A stretch of DNA of 5,710 bases, from contig JAQVUB010000188.1 in assembly GCA_028699735.1 (NCBI GenBank), forward strand, positions 1 through 5,710, read 5' to 3'. Below the pieces are notes generated by a model that searched no databases, was not told the origin of the DNA, and worked only from the letters and a program-made list of their open reading frames with translations. The position numbers and the translations under genes were made by a program. Positions 1-5,710 of this stretch are shown here, piece by piece. The DNA comes from Lentisphaeria bacterium (GTDB lineage Bacteria; Verrucomicrobiota; Lentisphaeria; Oligosphaerales; Oligosphaeraceae). The first letter of the stretch is position 1, and each line of letters opens with the position of its first letter.

Positions 1-1
1 A

Positions 2-2515
2 ATTGTCAAGATCGTCCGCCCCATTGAAGCCGGGGAGCATTTTCACGGCCAGATCGTGGTGCTGCGCAACGGAACAGACGCAGACCTGAACCAGTGGCTA
101 TCTGATGAATCGAAAACCCTGATCAAACGACAAATCCGACAAAAATCCAGCGGCATCGGCTTTTTCACTCCGGATGATCATCTCAATCAACTGGTGCCGG
201 ATTTGGCGCTTGCCCTCGATGCCTCCTGGCATGGCAACACCTTCTATCATGGCGCGCAGGGCTATCATGCCCCATTCCTGGGCTGGCGCGGCTGGTACGC
301 TCCTTCCCTGTTCGGCTGGAAGGAGCGCGTGCAAAGCGCCATCCTCAGCCACTTTGGCACCATCACCCGCTCGGAAGGAACCGAACGGGTCTGGTGGGAT
401 GGAGGCGCTCGCCCGGATCTGGATCATGAAGGCACGCAATATCATCATCTCGAAAACAGCAGCGGTTTTCTAACCGCTCTGCTGCATCGCAACGATATTT
501 ATGATATGCAGGAAGTCGCCCTGGATATGACCCTGCACTCCCTGAACCTGTACCCCGACCTCAAACTGGCCGCCGATATCTTTGACCGCATCGGAGAAAT
601 GCTGGCCTGGGAAGAACGCATCCTCGACCCCGATCAGGATGGACTCTACCAGAATTTCCTCAACACCTGGATTTCTGACGGGCACAGCTATCATGGCGCC
701 GGATGCGCCCAGGCCAGTGCCTACAATTACGCCGCCAACCGCTTTGCCGCCGCCATCGCCAGAAAACTGGGCAAAGATGGTGCCCTCTTTGAACAACGCT
801 GCAAGCGTATCCGGACGGCGCTGCAGCAGAAACTCTGGATGGAGCGGGATGGCGTCCTTGCCGAATCGCTGGACACCCTCGGCAAACGGCTGCTGCATCC
901 CTCCCCAGAGCTTTCCACGATTTATCTGGCCATAGACTGCGAGTGCGTGGATCCCTTCCAGGGTTATCGCATGCTCAAATTCACCGAACGCAAATTACAG
1001 AGTATTCGCACCCCAATCCGCCAGGGTCGCCTGGTCTATTCCTCCAACTGGCTGCCGAAAAAGTATTCCACCTGCGGGATATTTCCGGCGGAGAATGCCT
1101 GCCTGGCTCTGGCTTATTTTCAGCTGGGTCAGCGCGCCGAGGGGCTGGAAATTCTGAATGGCCTGGTTGATGCGTATTATTTGAGTCACAATCCCGGCAT
1201 CATCCGGCATGTGCTTGCTGCCAGTGGCGGCGGTGACAGCGGCGATCTGGATTTCACCGATGTCACCAGTACCTGCTTCCGCATGCTGGCCGAAGGACTC
1301 TGGGGGATTCGTTCCCAGCTGCTTGAAGATCAAATCAGCATCACCCCGCAACTGCCCGAGGATTGGACGCACGCGGAACTCGAACTGCCGGAACTCCGGC
1401 TGGCCTGGCGCAGAGAACGACTCGAGGAAACCCTGACTGTCAATTCGTCCGCCGCCGGCAAAAAAATCATCCGCATTCCGTTGCGTTACGCTACCGTCGA
1501 AGACCTCTGGCTGAATGGGGAAGCAACACCCATTCAGGTCGAACCCGGCATCAGAACCTGCTTTCTGCGGATCGAAACGGAACAGGCCGGCCCTCTGCAA
1601 ATACGGGTCTTTTACGGAAAAACTCTTCTGCCCGCCTTGAAGCAATCGAAAATAACCGCCTTTGACGGCAATCTCGTCGCTATCGAAGCGACGGAGGGTC
1701 AGATACTGGAAATCAAAAGCCCCTGGCCAGAAATGCCGGCAGCCGGCGACAAGCGCTTTCTGCGGATTTCCGGCACGCCGGGATTTTATGATGTCTTTGC
1801 TCTGCTGCAGCACGCTCAGGCCAAAGTCTGGCTTCCGCTGGAAGTCAAGCTGGAAGCCATCCCGAAAGCAGAGCCTCCATTGGAGTTTACGCAACAGCAT
1901 TTCATCGATCTGGTACCATTCTTCAACAGCTCATTGAGCAAGCTGCATCAACAGGAATTCCGCTCCCCAAGACCGCAGGGATACTCGATCGGCATGCGCC
2001 TCAATGGACGCTACGCCTGGGACTGGAACCAGTGCGGTCACAATGCCGTCCAGGTCGATGACACAAAATTGCGCCAGGCGAATGGTAAATTTACCGTTTC
2101 CTCCGGCTTGTCCTTCCAGACCCCCGCCTCTGGCAATAATATCGCCTGCGCATCGCTCTGGGATAATTTCCCGACGCGCCTGCAAATCCCCCTGCAGGGC
2201 AAGGCCACAGCCGCAGCCATCTTTTTCATCTGCACGACCAATGCCATGCAGACCGCCGTCGAAAATGCACGCCTGGCCGTAAAATACGCCGATGGCGGAC
2301 AAGCGGCAGTCTCCTTGGTCTATCCGGATAATTGCGATGACTGGCTAACCTCTGCCTTGCAGAAGAAAAACGAATCTTTTTATTTCAGCGACTTCAACCA
2401 TGGTCTTGTGCAGATCATCCGCCTGGACCAGAACCGCGAACTGGCCACCCTCGAGGTCGAAGCCATCGCCAATGAAGTCATCCTCGGTATCCTCGGAGTC
2501 ACTCTGCTGCAATAA
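2..2515 (+). CDS. DUF4450-family glycosidase-like protein, 5' end missing
   Basis: The frame is open from base 2, so the true start lies left of the window; the GTG at 56 is only the first in-window start-like codon and has no convincing ribosome site. The visible part is 837 residues (numbered from base 2). Residues 74-99 hold an aromatic-rich block (ASWHGNTFYHG, then FLGWRGWY). Residues 202-215 hold LAWEERILDPDQDG, followed by W223-ISDG and SAYNYAANRF. Further on are S-N349-W-L-P, a GIFPAENACLALAYFQ helix and a Gly/Asp stretch (D412, D415, D417, D420). This pattern matches my recollection of DUF4450 proteins of polysaccharide degraders, whose fold resembles six-hairpin (alpha/alpha) glycosidases. 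After about residue 450 the protein becomes beta-rich, probably accessory sandwich domains. Substrate and catalytic residues are unknown; the acidic residues near 204-213 and 412-420 are candidates only. No signal peptide can be judged because the N-terminus is absent. It ends 27 bases from the convergent gene's stop. Confidence 0.85.
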   Translation: MVKIVRPIEAGEHFHGQIVVLRNGTDADLNQWLSDESKTLIKRQIRQKSSGIGFFTPDDHLNQLVPDLALALDASWHGNTFYHGAQGYHAPFLGWRGWYAPSLFGWKERVQSAILSHFGTITRSEGTERVWWDGGARPDLDHEGTQYHHLENSSGFLTALLHRNDIYDMQEVALDMTLHSLNLYPDLKLAADIFDRIGEMLAWEERILDPDQDGLYQNFLNTWISDGHSYHGAGCAQASAYNYAANRFAAAIARKLGKDGALFEQRCKRIRTALQQKLWMERDGVLAESLDTLGKRLLHPSPELSTIYLAIDCECVDPFQGYRMLKFTERKLQSIRTPIRQGRLVYSSNWLPKKYSTCGIFPAENACLALAYFQLGQRAEGLEILNGLVDAYYLSHNPGIIRHVLAASGGGDSGDLDFTDVTSTCFRMLAEGLWGIRSQLLEDQISITPQLPEDWTHAELELPELRLAWRRERLEETLTVNSSAAGKKIIRIPLRYATVEDLWLNGEATPIQVEPGIRTCFLRIETEQAGPLQIRVFYGKTLLPALKQSKITAFDGNLVAIEATEGQILEIKSPWPEMPAAGDKRFLRISGTPGFYDVFALLQHAQAKVWLPLEVKLEAIPKAEPPLEFTQQHFIDLVPFFNSSLSKLHQQEFRSPRPQGYSIGMRLNGRYAWDWNQCGHNAVQVDDTKLRQANGKFTVSSGLSFQTPASGNNIACASLWDNFPTRLQIPLQGKATAAAIFFICTTNAMQTAVENARLAVKYADGGQAAVSLVYPDNCDDWLTSALQKKNESFYFSDFNHGLVQIIRLDQNRELATLEVEAIANEVILGILGVTLLQ

Positions 2516-2543
2516 TCTCTGCTCGGTCCTTTGGGGCTTTTTT
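2516..2543 (+). terminator. Weak possible terminator after the DUF4450 gene
   Basis: Six bases past the stop, GCTC (2521-2524) can pair with GGGC (2534-2537), including one G-U pair, and is followed directly by six T (2538-2543). The stem is short and the loop is nine bases, so this is a weak candidate. The T-run touches the stop codon of the convergent gene, leaving almost no room for any other signal. No comparable hairpin plus T-run is seen for the minus-strand gene. Confidence 0.3.
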
Positions 2544-4723
2544 CAGGGCGTCCCTGCAAAGGCGTTTTCCGGACAAGTGCCTGAACAGGGGGTGTCCAGT
2601 TCCAGCCGGTGCGCCACCTCGATCCCTTTCCGGTAATTCGCAATATCCATTGTCAAAACGGCATGAAGCTGGCGCAGTTTCCACTCCAAATGCGGCGGAT
2701 CGCATACATAATCCATGGAAGGTTCATAGCCGAGGGAGGAATCTTCCCGAACCAGCGGTATCGTGGCCAGCACATTGTCTTTTTCCGACTCCAGGATGGC
2801 GGTCATGCGTTGCAGGATCAGCTCCGCCTGCACGGGGTCTGATTCCAAAAGCAGACGCTGGTTTTCCAGCCACCAGCATTTAATATGCAAAGTGGTTGTC
2901 AGAGTATTGGCGATGAAACGAGCCAGACCGGTCATTTTCCGGGCATTCCGGCGCTTTCGCTCCGGAATTTGCTCAAGCAGACCTTCTAGCAGGGAAATCC
3001 CCCTTTGCCAGCGGGCAATGGTCGAGGGCAGATGCCCTATCTCGGCGAGAAAACGACGGATGCCCATATCCAGCCCGAGGGGATCGTTGACCGGCTCGTA
3101 GCGGCAAAAAGCGATTTCATGAAGGCAGCGTGCTGTCCAGGGAAATCGGGCATTCAGCCCAAACGTCGAACGCAAAGAAATCCCGGCAAAGAGAAATGGA
3201 AAAGCCGGCCCAAGACGGCAGGGCCCATACTGATCTTCAATCGGAGTGACAAATTCGCTGATGGCCTCACTCCACTCCCGCCAGGCATCCAGAACCGTTT
3301 CCGCAACCTCAGAGGAAAATTCACGGGCGGCAAGCGCCAACAAAATTTCTTGCGGTTCCGGGGAATTACTCCAGAAATTCCATTTTGCGAATTCGCTGAT
3401 AAAGGAGGGGAACCAGCCGAAATGATGGGTTTCCATCAATCCCGACAGGCCGACTTCCCTTCGGGCGGTTTTCAGCTGATCCATCCGCTTCAGCCATTGA
3501 TACGGGGTCGGCAGATAGGGAACACATCCGAAGTCCCAGGTTTTTCCGGCCGTATTGCTGATCGTATATAATCGCAACCCCCTGCGAAAAGCTTCTGTGG
3601 CTTCTTCCTGAAAGATCTGACTTGGCCCAGGCAGAGACAGGGTATAGTCTAAAGCCCTTTCCCGAGTCCCCCAGATTTCGATATTGTCATGCATCTCGAA
3701 ATTAACTTGGAGAGTGACATCCCCTGGCAGGTCATCGATCAGTTTCATGCGCAACTCTTTTGGGGCAAAAGCCCAGTTGTAACTCCAGAAAATCAGGTCG
3801 GCCGCAGGAGCATATTCTCGGATGCAGCCCCGGATCAGATGGACCAGGTCCGGAAAATCGGAGCAGGGCCACCAGCCGGGATTTGGTTTGTCAGAACGGA
3901 AACATCCCGGATTGTTGCTGTTGAGCGGCTCGATCATCGGATCACGGCTGGGAAACTGGCACGATTCCCCAACCAGCACCAAACCGGCCGCTTTGCGACA
4001 ATGCCGGAAAAGCTGTCCATATTGACTTTCATAATACTGCCGGGCCTGGGGATCCCCTGGATGGAAGGGATTGCGCATCCGGCTGTAAAAATAGACCTTG
4101 ATGCCTGCCTTTTCGGCCAGGTCAATGATTTCGTTGAAATCCGTATACCCCTGTATTCCTTTGCCAGGTTCCAGGACATAAAGCAGAATGCCGTCGAAAC
4201 CCTCGTGAGCAATGCGTTGCAGGTAGGCGGCAGTAAACTGATCCATCCCATATCCGGAATGAATCAAGCGGGGAGAAAACAGGGGTTCTTTGCAGGTTCC
4301 CGCGGTCTGCCGGATATAGGGAGCTTCCCTGAGATTCATCAAATCTTCAAGATGGTAACTGCCCTGGGCAGTTCCCCAGTCATCCGCTCCGGTAATCCGA
4401 ATCCAGTCCCGCCTGCATTCGAGTTTGAAACTGCGCGGAACCGGCAACTCCTCCGACCCGGTTTGCAGAATGATGCTGCGAGATTCCGGAGTTATGCTGT
4501 CGCTGCGCCGGATACCAGCGGATACTTGCATGCTGACCAGCAGGTAATCCGCCAGATCCCGGGCGAGGTCAAAACAAAAGTCGCTCGCTGTTTCCGGCAA
4601 GACGATCGACCAGCCGGACTGGATCACCGTTTCGTCCGGCTGCGGGCAGACCGTGAAATCCCTCCGCCCTTTTATATGAACTTCATCCAGGGACTTCCGG
4701 AAATCATAGGGATTCTCTGCCAT
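2543..4723 (-). CDS. Uncharacterised glycoside hydrolase-like protein (GH20/GH67-type fold)
   Basis: The product has 726 residues from ATG at 4723. Residues ~35-140 look like the alpha/beta domain that precedes the barrel in GH20, GH67 and related enzymes: alternating strands and helices ending in an ITGADDWGTAQGSYHLEDL motif. A TIM-barrel-like region follows (~148-450), with strand motifs SPRLIHSGYG, GFDGILLYV, IKVYFYSRMRNP, LVLVGESCQFPSRDP, DLIFWSYNWAFAP, VTLQVNFEMHD and LSGLMETHHFGWFPS. Strand-end acids E253, E343 and E431 are plausible catalytic or sugar-binding residues (inference). The remaining ~270 residues are helix-rich with many Trp and Arg. No signal peptide or membrane segment is visible, so it is probably cytoplasmic and may act on imported oligosaccharides. 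I know similar unnamed proteins from anaerobic polysaccharide degraders but no tested member, so substrate and mechanism are open. An in-frame TTG at 4726 is an alternative start. The gene is convergent with the DUF4450 gene, and its upstream region is occupied by inserted repeat elements. Confidence 0.85.
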   Translation of the reverse strand: MAENPYDFRKSLDEVHIKGRRDFTVCPQPDETVIQSGWSIVLPETASDFCFDLARDLADYLLVSMQVSAGIRRSDSITPESRSIILQTGSEELPVPRSFKLECRRDWIRITGADDWGTAQGSYHLEDLMNLREAPYIRQTAGTCKEPLFSPRLIHSGYGMDQFTAAYLQRIAHEGFDGILLYVLEPGKGIQGYTDFNEIIDLAEKAGIKVYFYSRMRNPFHPGDPQARQYYESQYGQLFRHCRKAAGLVLVGESCQFPSRDPMIEPLNSNNPGCFRSDKPNPGWWPCSDFPDLVHLIRGCIREYAPAADLIFWSYNWAFAPKELRMKLIDDLPGDVTLQVNFEMHDNIEIWGTRERALDYTLSLPGPSQIFQEEATEAFRRGLRLYTISNTAGKTWDFGCVPYLPTPYQWLKRMDQLKTARREVGLSGLMETHHFGWFPSFISEFAKWNFWSNSPEPQEILLALAAREFSSEVAETVLDAWREWSEAISEFVTPIEDQYGPCRLGPAFPFLFAGISLRSTFGLNARFPWTARCLHEIAFCRYEPVNDPLGLDMGIRRFLAEIGHLPSTIARWQRGISLLEGLLEQIPERKRRNARKMTGLARFIANTLTTTLHIKCWWLENQRLLLESDPVQAELILQRMTAILESEKDNVLATIPLVREDSSLGYEPSMDYVCDPPHLEWKLRQLHAVLTMDIANYRKGIEVAHRLELDTPCSGTCPENAFAGTP

Positions 4724-4733
4724 CAAAAAAAAT

Positions 4734-4739
4734 CTCCTT
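4734..4739 (-). promoter_or_regulatory. Ribosome binding site of the minus-strand hydrolase gene
   Basis: On the minus strand AAGGAG lies 10 bases before the ATG at 4723 and 7 bases before an in-frame TTG at 4726, with a T-run between. The spacing slightly favours TTG, the codon type favours ATG. The proteins differ by one residue. Confidence 0.7.
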
Positions 4740-4804
4740 GTAATGAGTGATCATCTAAAACAACAACAGCCCCGGAAAACATCCTGCAGCGGCAACACTG
4801 AAAA
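4740..4804 (-). other. Remaining native leader of the hydrolase gene
   Basis: This short stretch lies between the ribosome binding site and the left end of the outer inserted element. It holds no reading frame and no clear -35/-10 pair. A small palindrome TGATCA is at 4748-4753. The right-most nine bases (4796-4804) are the left copy of the element's flanking direct repeat. Any native promoter probably lay further right and is now displaced by the insertion. Confidence 0.45.
4796..4804. repeat. Left 9-bp target-site duplication (CACTGAAAA)
   Basis: CACTGAAAA abuts the first base of the outer element's left terminal repeat (GGGTGC begins at 4805). The same nine bases abut the right end at 5226-5234. 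Exact placement against both ends makes chance unlikely. Confidence 0.75.
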
Positions 4805-4940
4805 GGGTGCAATTCCCAAAAGGTAGAGGCTATCCAGAAAGGGTTCAGGGGGCAGGCTTATAAGGTGGCGTAACCGGCCCGGTTGCGATTTCTGTTAGTA
4901 CTCCCACGCCCGAACGGTCTCAGGTGCCCGGGGCAGCGAC

Positions 4941-5207
4941 TATACTCGATTAGCTTGAGAATCTGATTTTTTTGTCGTGGGTCAAGGAAGGCAGTTAACA
5001 GTGACATTCAATTTTTAACAACGAAAAAACACGAAAGGACACGAAAAATTTTCATGGAAATAACCATGTATTGTAACAGTAAAAGACACTTCCATGAAAA
5101 TTTTTCGTGTCCTTTCGTGTTTTTTCGTTGTTAAAAAAGAATTTCTCCGTTACTCCGTTTCATTGAACGTCTACAAAAAAGTAAGGTTTTCAGCCAAATC
5201 GAGTATA
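4941..5207. mobile_element. Palindromic MITE-like element bounded by TA
   Basis: The ends TATACTCGATT (4941-4951) and AATCGAGTATA (5197-5207) are perfect inverted copies, centred on the same point as the inner 48-bp inverted repeat. Between ends and core the two halves still align in patches: a TGA/AA block, a TTTTTTGT block, TCAA.GAA, GTTAAC against AGTAAC, and ATTC. The whole 267 bp is therefore one decayed palindrome with a perfect centre. The outermost TA on each side fits duplication of a TA target, as made by Tc1/mariner and IS630-type transposases. No protein is encoded, so movement would need an enzyme supplied elsewhere. It lies within the right terminal repeat of the outer element and is therefore the younger insertion. 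Confidence 0.65.
5012..5137. repeat. Perfect 48-bp inverted repeat with 30-base spacer
   Basis: The arms 5012-5059 and 5090-5137 are exact reverse complements over 48 bases, separated by 5060-5089. Each arm carries three ACGAAA-type units whose CG steps fall exactly 10 bases apart (5023, 5033, 5043 in the left arm). Transcribed in either direction it would fold into a long hairpin; in DNA it could extrude as a cruciform. It is the core of the TA-bounded element. The stem has no T-tract suited to termination and encodes no protein. Confidence 0.9.
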
Positions 5208-5225
5208 CCTTTGGGAACTGCACCC

Positions 5226-5234
5226 CACTGAAAA
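5226..5234. repeat. Right 9-bp target-site duplication (CACTGAAAA)
   Basis: This is the second copy of the nine bases found at 4796-4804, starting right after the last base of the outer element. Its last six bases form the left half of the operator-like palindrome that continues to 5240. Confidence 0.75.
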
Positions 5235-5240
5235 CGTTTA
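5229..5240. promoter_or_regulatory. Possible LacI-type operator, displaced by insertion
   Basis: TGAAAACGTTTA contains the 8-bp palindrome AAACGTTT centred on CG, which resembles operators of LacI-family sugar regulators. It now lies about 500 bases from the hydrolase start. If the outer element and one copy of the 9-bp duplication are removed, it falls about 75 bases upstream of the ATG, a normal place for control of a sugar-degradation gene. The site is short and AT-rich at its ends, so chance occurrence is possible. Confidence 0.3.
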
Positions 5241-5257
5241 GAAATGAAGACTGATTA

Positions 5258-5486
5258 CTATACTTCCTCTACCGGATTCGGGACAAAGCGACCCTGCAGG
5301 AACCGAGCTTGAGCCAAAAACTGCCGTAATCGGTCAGCAAACACCCCTACGGGGAATATACCGGAAACAATTTGCAGCAACCATTCCCCTTGCTGGGCGG
5401 GGGCGTATGTTGTCCAGCCTTCAGGCTGCGTTTTCCGTAAGCTTCAATTCACGTCCACGAATCGGCTTTCCGCTTATGTAGAGGGC
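5258..5486 (-). pseudogene. Frameshifted C-terminal gene remnant, unrecognised
   Basis: On the minus strand a frame from 5486 reads ALYISGKPIRGRELKLTEN and stops at 5421-5423. A frame shifted by one base continues from about 5430, reading QPEGWTTYAPAQQGEWLLQI and then a hydrophobic turn and VFADRLRQFLAQARF, ending with TAG at 5258-5260. Joined, they give a coherent ~75-residue C-terminus with protein-like composition. The switch needs one extra base (or two missing) and falls at a perfect small inverted repeat (5415-5428). No start codon or ribosome site is present; the upstream side ends at the terminal repeat of the next palindromic element. I do not recognise the family. Without the outer insertion it would end about 104 bases upstream of the hydrolase gene in the same direction, so it may be a relic of a neighbouring gene. 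The coherence is judged by eye, so the call is tentative. Confidence 0.35.
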
Positions 5487-5707
5487 GTCCAAAAAGGTTT
5501 TTTAACCACGAAAGGCACGAAAAAGCACGAAAATTTTGTAGGGAAGCTGATGTCCAAACCTGATACTTCATCGCCAAAATTTGCCTTTTGATGCCTTTGG
5601 CTTGCAATACAACAAAATTTCTGAGGGTTACGATCAACTCACCAACCAAACTCTAAAAAAAGTTCGTGCTTTTCGTGCCTTTCGTGGTTAAAAACCCTTT
5701 TTGGACG
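5486..5707. repeat. Second palindromic repeat element (CGTCCAAAAAGG ends)
   Basis: The left arm 5486-5531 and right arm 5663-5707 are inverted copies over 45-46 bases with one substitution (T against G after AAAAAGG) and one single-base gap in an A-run. The ends read CGTCCAAAAAGG. Each arm holds AACCACGAAAGG followed by two CACGAAA units, related in style to the core of the element at 4941-5207 but with different ends. The 131-base spacer (5532-5662) has a further imperfect inverted pair (AAATTTTGTA near 5530 and TACAACAAAATTT near 5612) and no convincing gene. Only three bases remain to the right of the element, so a target duplication cannot be tested. Confidence 0.75.
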
Positions 5708-5710
5708 GGG

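Larger units (their letters stand above)
4805..5225. mobile_element. Non-autonomous inserted element with ~20-bp inverted ends, host of a second insertion
   Basis: The left end (4805-4825) begins GGGTGCAATTCCCAAAA and the right end (5206-5225), read on the opposite strand, begins GGGTGCAGTTCCCAAA. They match over about 20 bases with one substitution and one single-base gap. An exact 9-bp direct repeat flanks both ends. The unit is 421 bp as it stands, but about 265 bp is a second element at a TA inside the right end, so the original unit was about 156 bp. Deleting the inner element lets the pairing continue inward (GGTAG on both sides, then GCT). No transposase is encoded; the outer element's own interior (4826-4940) is GC-rich, has stops in the minus-strand frames I read, and contains a small AACCG/CGGTT hairpin (4872-4884). 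Nine-base duplications are made by IS1 and by some IS4-family transposases; I cannot assign the family. It sits just upstream of the hydrolase gene and may supply or block its promoter. Confidence 0.7.

Noticed and set aside
56..58. GTG at 56 as the true start of the DUF4450 gene.
   Set aside because: The same frame is open to the left edge with protein-like sequence, no Shine-Dalgarno motif precedes the GTG, and family members extend further at the N-terminus.
995..1900. A 301-codon minus-strand frame opposite the DUF4450 gene.
   Set aside because: It is antisense to well-matched DUF4450 motifs and its translation shows no domain-like pattern.
3689..4750. A 353-codon open frame on the plus strand opposite the hydrolase gene.
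   Set aside because: It is wholly antisense to a gene with coherent domain motifs and a ribosome site, has low-complexity Pro/Arg/Gly-rich composition and no recognisable motif, and is explained by codon bias of the real gene.
4861..4900. TATAAG on the minus strand near 4858-4865 as a -10 box for the hydrolase gene.
   Set aside because: No matching -35 hexamer lies 16-18 bases upstream, and promoter patterns for the likely host group are uncertain.
5012..5137. CRISPR array or intrinsic terminator.
   Set aside because: The repeat is a single inverted pair, not direct repeats with regular spacers, and the hairpin is far longer than a terminator and lies far from any gene end.
5449..5649. A 66-codon minus-strand frame across the second palindromic element.
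   Set aside because: It starts at a TTG without ribosome site and runs through the spacer and left arm of the inverted repeat, so it is most likely a by-product of the repeat.

Overview
The window is a bacterial accessory-type region with two convergent, carbohydrate-related genes on the left (1-4.7 kb) and about 1 kb of mostly non-coding, repeat-built DNA on the right. Long glycosidase-like proteins without transport or regulatory neighbours, moderate GC, and hairpin repeats built on CACGAAA-type units suggest a heterotrophic polysaccharide degrader. A member of the PVC group (for example Lentisphaerota or Verrucomicrobiota) fits best. That placement is an impression from gene style, not a demonstrated assignment.

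Left part: a plus-strand gene that enters from beyond the left edge (open frame from base 2, stop at 2513-2515) encodes a DUF4450-type protein with an (alpha/alpha)-barrel glycosidase look. Only 27 bases separate its stop from the stop of a minus-strand gene (2543-4723). That gene encodes a 726-residue protein with a GH20/GH67-like N-terminal alpha/beta domain, a TIM-barrel-like catalytic region and a helical C-terminal part. Both look like carbohydrate-active enzymes of uncharacterised specificity. They are tail to tail, so they cannot share an operon, but may act on related glycans.

Right part: upstream of the minus-strand gene I read a nested insertion. An outer element (4805-5225) has imperfect ~20-bp terminal inverted repeats and an exact 9-bp flanking direct repeat, CACTGAAAA (4796-4804 and 5226-5234). 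Inside its right terminal repeat sits a second, fully palindromic element (4941-5207) bounded by TA, whose core is a perfect 48-bp inverted repeat around a 30-base spacer. Removing the inner element improves the pairing of the outer ends. Removing both puts a LacI-type operator-like palindrome (TGAAAACGTTTA) about 75 bases upstream of the minus-strand start codon, so the insertions appear to have separated this gene from its original control region.

Further right lies a frameshifted, unrecognised minus-strand gene remnant (5258-5486), cut off by another palindromic element (5486-5707) with 45-46-bp arms carrying related CACGAAA repeats. No transposase, tRNA, rRNA or CRISPR array is visible.
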